Source: JALWZX01 sp964506905
GTDB lineage: Bacteria > Patescibacteriota > WWE3 > 2-01-FULL-39-13
Direction of reading: 5' to 3'
NCBI GenBank assembly: GCA_964506905.1
Contig: CAZDNW010000073.1
Coordinates: 1 to 7,247 of the forward strand
Length of the DNA stretch: 7,247 bases
Each line of letters begins with the position of its first letter. The stretch's first letter is position 1. The notes below the pieces were generated by a model. That model made no database searches, was not told where the DNA came from, and worked only from the letters and a program-made list of their open reading frames with translations. A program made the translations under genes and the position numbers. Shown one piece after another: positions 4,595 to 7,247 of this stretch.

Positions 4595-5761
4595 CTATTT
4601 AAAGTGCATTTTCCATTTACTAATAAGGCCAGTAAACATAATTGGTATGGAAAATTGAGATAATATCATAGCACCAATTAATACAGAATATAATTCCAAA
4701 CTAATCAGTTCCTTAGTCAACAATAATGTCAGTATTACAATACTTGTACTAAATTTTGCTGATAGTCCAACCCCCAAAAGCGTAGCTTGCCTTTTACCAA
4801 ATTTATCTTTGGATATTAAGTAGGTTGTAACAACCTTTGTTGTGGTTGGAACTACTAAAAATAATACGGCCAAAGAAAAGTTGCTTGATAAATAATCGAT
4901 ATTTACTGATGCACCCACAAATATAAAAAATATTAAGGTAAAAAATCCATATGAAATAACTCTAATTAATGATTTTATTTCTTTGATATATTTTTCGTTT
5001 AATAGTAGCTTTAAAGAGACTCCCGCTAGAATCGCACCTAAGGCTGCGGATTCGGCAATTATACCCACCCCAATAAATAAAAATAATAAGGTCAATGCAA
5101 ACAAAAACATCGGTGGAACCTTTTTAAATTTAAGTGGTTTTAAGTGCCCTTGTAATAAATATAGAACTATTGGAATAAAAAATAAAAATGTTAATAATAT
5201 AAAATTTTGTAACCAACTATAACCATGTGTACCTGAAGATGTCCCAATTACTAATGATACTATTATTATTACAGCGATTTCTATAATATCATCAAAAGTT
5301 CCAACGCCAAGAATTGTTTGTCCAAATTTTGTATGTAAAAGTTTAAACTCATCTAATATCGGAATTAAAATTGCTTCTCCAACAGTTGCAAATGATGATG
5401 CCACCAAAATAGCAAGCCACCATTCAACATTAAATATATAATGAATAAGAATAGCACCTAAAAATGCTTCCGCAAAAACTATTGATAACGAAAGTCTTGC
5501 AATAAAGCCACTTTGTTTAATTGCTTCTTTTAGATTTATCTCTAATCCAATTATAAATAAGAGAAAATACATTCCTAGATTTGCTAAAAATTCGAATGTA
5601 TCCGAAGCTATTATGTTATTAACAGAATTGTTATTGATAATTGCCAAAAACAAACCTAAAAATAAAGCGGAAAAGACCCAGGGAATTCTAATCTTTTCCA
5701 ATAGTTTTCCAACAACAAGACTAAATGCAAAAATTATGGACAGAAATATAAATTGATTCAT
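4595..5761 (-). CDS. CPA2-family (KefB-like) cation:proton antiporter, membrane domain only
   Basis: This 388-residue hydrophobic protein has about 12 membrane segments in the pattern of the CPA2 Na+/H+ or K+/H+ exchangers. Recognisable landmarks are the LLFIIGLEINL segment (67-77), SSFATVGEA (122-130) in a helix resembling the family's SSTA region, the paired aspartates in GTFDDIIE (Asp157-Asp158) that match the proton/cation-binding DD/ND site, AILAGVSL (243-250), FFIFVGASVNI (278-288), and GLSAKFSTSIVILTLL (332-347). It ends soon after the last membrane helix, so the C-terminal TrkA-N/RCK domain of KefB/KefC is missing; length is normal for domain-only members. Family membership is clear; the ion cannot be read from sequence. 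Start ATG 5761 directly precedes the first hydrophobic segment; no Shine-Dalgarno. It is divergent from the response regulator, sharing a 118-bp control region. Confidence 0.92.
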   Translation of the reverse strand: MNQFIFLSIIFAFSLVVGKLLEKIRIPWVFSALFLGLFLAIINNNSVNNIIASDTFEFLANLGMYFLLFIIGLEINLKEAIKQSGFIARLSLSIVFAEAFLGAILIHYIFNVEWWLAILVASSFATVGEAILIPILDEFKLLHTKFGQTILGVGTFDDIIEIAVIIIVSLVIGTSSGTHGYSWLQNFILLTFLFFIPIVLYLLQGHLKPLKFKKVPPMFLFALTLLFLFIGVGIIAESAALGAILAGVSLKLLLNEKYIKEIKSLIRVISYGFFTLIFFIFVGASVNIDYLSSNFSLAVLFLVVPTTTKVVTTYLISKDKFGKRQATLLGVGLSAKFSTSIVILTLLLTKELISLELYSVLIGAMILSQFSIPIMFTGLISKWKMHFK

Positions 5762-5772
5762 GGGCTAACTTA

Positions 5773-5778
5773 ATTATA
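5773..5778 (-). promoter_or_regulatory. -10 element of the antiporter promoter
   Basis: On the minus strand a perfect TATAAT (5778-5773) ends 11 nt before ATG 5761, predicting a very short leader of about 4-5 nt. No good -35 is found at 16-18 bp (nearest is TTTTAT), which would suit a promoter needing an activator. Confidence 0.45.
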
Positions 5779-5814
5779 GTACACAATTAGTATTGATAAA
5801 ATGATTATGTTAAC

Positions 5815-5836
5815 ATTTAAGCATAATTTAAGAATA
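5815..5836 (+). promoter_or_regulatory. Tandem 11-bp direct repeat, candidate OmpR-family binding site
   Basis: ATTTAAGCATA (5815-5825) is followed at once by ATTTAAGAATA (5826-5836), identical at 10 of 11 positions. The 7-bp half sites separated by 4 bp match the geometry of pho-box and other OmpR/PhoB-family targets. The second half site ends 8 bp before a -10-like TATACT (5841-5846), so a bound regulator could replace a missing -35. The adjacent gene encodes exactly this regulator class. Confidence 0.55.
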
Positions 5837-5840
5837 CACA

Positions 5841-5846
5841 TATACT
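5841..5846 (+). promoter_or_regulatory. -10 element of the response regulator promoter
   Basis: TATACT matches the -10 consensus at five of six positions and lies just downstream of the tandem repeats. Transcription from it would start near 5853, leaving a leader of about 27 nt. No clear -35 exists at 17 bp, and no Shine-Dalgarno precedes ATG 5880. Confidence 0.4.
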
Positions 5847-5879
5847 ATGTATGTGGAATTTAATCGATTTTAAATAATT

Positions 5880-6551
5880 ATGCGAATACTCGTAATAGAA
5901 GATGAAAAGAAAATTGCAGATAATATAAAAAAAGGTTTAGAATACCAGTCATTTGCTGTTGATGTTTCTTATGATGGGGAAGAAGGATTAGATTTTGCAT
6001 TAACCGAGCCTTATGATGTTATTGTATTAGATTTAATGCTCCCTAAAATAGATGGCGTAGAAATCTGCAAAACATTAAGAGCTGAAAAAGTTGACACACC
6101 TGTTTTAATGTTAACTGCTAAAGGTCAATTAGATGATAAATTAGAAGGTTTTGATGTTGGTGCTGATGATTATATGGTTAAGCCTTTTGATTTTGAAGAA
6201 CTAGTGGCGAGAATCAGAGCATTGGCAAGGCGTCCTAAAGAAAGATTAGAAGAGAAATTAACTTGCGATGGGTTAGTTTTAGATACCACTAATTTCACAG
6301 TAACAGTTAACAATTCCCCAATAGAATTATCGAAAAAAGAATTTGCTTTATTAGAATATTTACTAAGAAATAAAGGTACTATAGTTAATAAAGATCAAAT
6401 AATAGAAAATGTTTGGAATTTTGACGCAGATGTTTTGCCAAATACTGTTGAGGTATATGTTAATTATTTAAGAAAGAAAATTGACGAGCCATTTAAAAAG
6501 AATTATATACAAACTGTTAGAGGGTTTGGTTATAAAATAGAGTGTAATTAG
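5880..6551 (+). CDS. OmpR/PhoB-family DNA-binding response regulator
   Basis: The 223-residue protein has an N-terminal receiver domain (1 to about 118) with all expected residues: acidic pocket Glu7-Asp8, phosphorylated Asp51 in VLDLMLP, switch Thr79 and Lys101 in the KPF motif. A winged-helix domain of the Trans_reg_C type follows at about 125-222, with LSKKEFALLEYLLRN, the recognition-helix region (NTVEVYVNYLRKKID) and the wing ending VRGFGYKI. Phosphorylated members dimerise on tandem direct repeats and activate or repress promoters. Start is ATG 5880, the usual MRILVIEDE beginning; no Shine-Dalgarno is present. The partner kinase begins 12 nt after the stop. The tandem repeats upstream suggest autoregulation and perhaps control of the divergent antiporter. 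The subfamily (CiaR- or PhoP-like) cannot be settled from sequence alone. Confidence 0.97.
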   Translation: MRILVIEDEKKIADNIKKGLEYQSFAVDVSYDGEEGLDFALTEPYDVIVLDLMLPKIDGVEICKTLRAEKVDTPVLMLTAKGQLDDKLEGFDVGADDYMVKPFDFEELVARIRALARRPKERLEEKLTCDGLVLDTTNFTVTVNNSPIELSKKEFALLEYLLRNKGTIVNKDQIIENVWNFDADVLPNTVEVYVNYLRKKIDEPFKKNYIQTVRGFGYKIECN

Positions 6552-6563
6552 TAAAATCAAATC

Positions 6564-7247
6564 ATGTTTGAATCAGCTAGAATAAAACTTACATTTTGGT
6601 ATGTAGTTATCATTTTTGTTATTGTTTCTTTCTTTAGTTTCATATCATATACAGCATTAGTAAATTCGGCAGAGCATGCATTAATGAAGCAACAAAGGCG
6701 GTTAATGCGAATTGGTGTAATGTATAACGAAGAAGGTAGATGGCTTAACAGAAGATTAACAGATCCTAAGATTAATCTAGATGAAATTATAGAAAAAAAG
6801 GTTTTAGATGTTCAAACACTTGAAGAAATAAAATCAGAAGTAGCATTTAAGATTTTTGTAATAGATTCTGTTATTTTATTTATTTCTGCGATATTAAGTT
6901 ATGTTTTAGCGGGTATAACACTTAAGCCGATTAAGGTTATGATGGAAGAACAAAAGAGGTTTTTTTCTAATGCTGCACATGAGTTACGTACACCGCTTAC
7001 AGTTATGAAGTCTAATATAGATGTCGTTTTAATGAATAAAAATCCAAATAAAAAAGATTTAATTGATACCTTAAAAAGTAATTTAGAAGAGATTGATAAC
7101 ATGCAAACTTTAACAGACAACTTGTTAAAAGAACAAAAAATGTTAGAAAGTACTAAGGTTGTATTTAAAAAACTTGATATTGGTAAATTAACGATGGTAA
7201 CTGTAAATAAGTTTGAAACCACGGCGAAAAAGAAAAATATAGAATTG
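6564..7247 (+). CDS. Membrane sensor histidine kinase, 3' partial
   Basis: The frame from ATG 6564 stays open to the window end (228 codons), so the ATPase domain is outside. Two membrane helices are visible, about residues 10-32 and 96-117, bracketing an extracytoplasmic stretch of only about 60 residues. The HisKA dimerisation domain follows with the H-box FFSNAAHELRTPL, His139 being the phosphorylated residue, then the helical hairpin to about residue 195. Only about 21 residues separate the second helix from His139, so a complete HAMP domain does not fit; this short TLKPI linker is seen in some Firmicutes kinases such as CiaH. With the response regulator 12 nt upstream it forms a two-component pair. 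No Shine-Dalgarno precedes the start; translation is probably coupled to the regulator. The signal is unknown. Confidence 0.93.
   Translation, partial: MFESARIKLTFWYVVIIFVIVSFFSFISYTALVNSAEHALMKQQRRLMRIGVMYNEEGRWLNRRLTDPKINLDEIIEKKVLDVQTLEEIKSEVAFKIFVIDSVILFISAILSYVLAGITLKPIKVMMEEQKRFFSNAAHELRTPLTVMKSNIDVVLMNKNPNKKDLIDTLKSNLEEIDNMQTLTDNLLKEQKMLESTKVVFKKLDIGKLTMVTVNKFETTAKKKNIEL

Noticed and set aside
4983..5222. Plus-strand frame of 79 codons.
   Set aside because: Lies wholly antisense to the well-supported antiporter and has low-complexity Lys/Asn composition.
6899..7222. Minus-strand frame of 107 codons.
   Set aside because: Antisense shadow of the histidine kinase, whose H-box is unmistakable on the plus strand.
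1..7247. Alternative genetic code (UGA read as glycine).
   Set aside because: No gene contains an internal TGA; all frames read through with the standard code. The absence of TGA stops among eight stop codons is too small a sample to mean anything.

Overview
This is an AT-rich (roughly 30% GC by eye) bacterial segment with eight protein genes, two of them cut by the window edges, plus a long non-coding stretch full of hairpins. The gene set fits a small-genome, low-GC bacterium: an S51-type peptidase/amidotransferase-like protein, a YdjM/DUF457 membrane protein, a ThpR-type 2H phosphoesterase, an Hsp20 chaperone, a double META-domain membrane protein, a one-domain RRM protein, a CPA2 antiporter and an OmpR-type two-component pair. 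With several genes lacking a Shine-Dalgarno and two looking leaderless, I lean towards Patescibacteria (CPR). This is an inference; no marker gene in the window proves it. The standard genetic code fits: there is no internal TGA, and stops are TAA or TAG.

Left part (1-2045): an S51-family protein, incomplete at its 5' end, is followed 6 nt later by a YdjM-like membrane protein, probably in one operon. They converge on thpR on the minus strand. The gap between them holds a 52-codon minus-strand reading frame with protein-like composition but no convincing start, possibly the remnant of a gene. thpR is best started at 1943, next to a -10-like hexamer that suggests a leaderless message.

Middle (1944-4600): the thpR-hsp20 gap of about 490 bp contains no convincing gene but a nearly unbroken run of hairpins. 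The last part (2243-2405) folds on the plus strand into consecutive stems, including a compact three-way junction, and ends just before the strong hsp20 ribosome binding site. G-U pairs in three stems favour plus-strand RNA. I do not recognise it as a known RNA class. hsp20, a META/HslJ-like membrane protein and the RRM protein follow on the plus strand, apparently as separate transcription units. A good intrinsic terminator at 4562-4590 lies between the converging rrm and antiporter genes.

Right part (4595-7247): a CPA2 antiporter (minus) is divergent from an OmpR-family response regulator (plus), which is followed 12 nt later by its histidine kinase, incomplete at the window end. The 118-bp intergenic region carries a tandem 11-bp direct repeat (ATTTAAG-N4-ATTTAAG) placed just before a -10 sequence. 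This is the classic geometry of OmpR/PhoB-type sites and suggests autoregulation, possibly together with control of the antiporter.

Functionally the window looks like a stress and envelope neighbourhood: protein folding (Hsp20, HslJ-like META), RNA handling (ThpR, RRM), ion/proton exchange and a sensor pair. No mobile element, CRISPR array or tRNA was seen.
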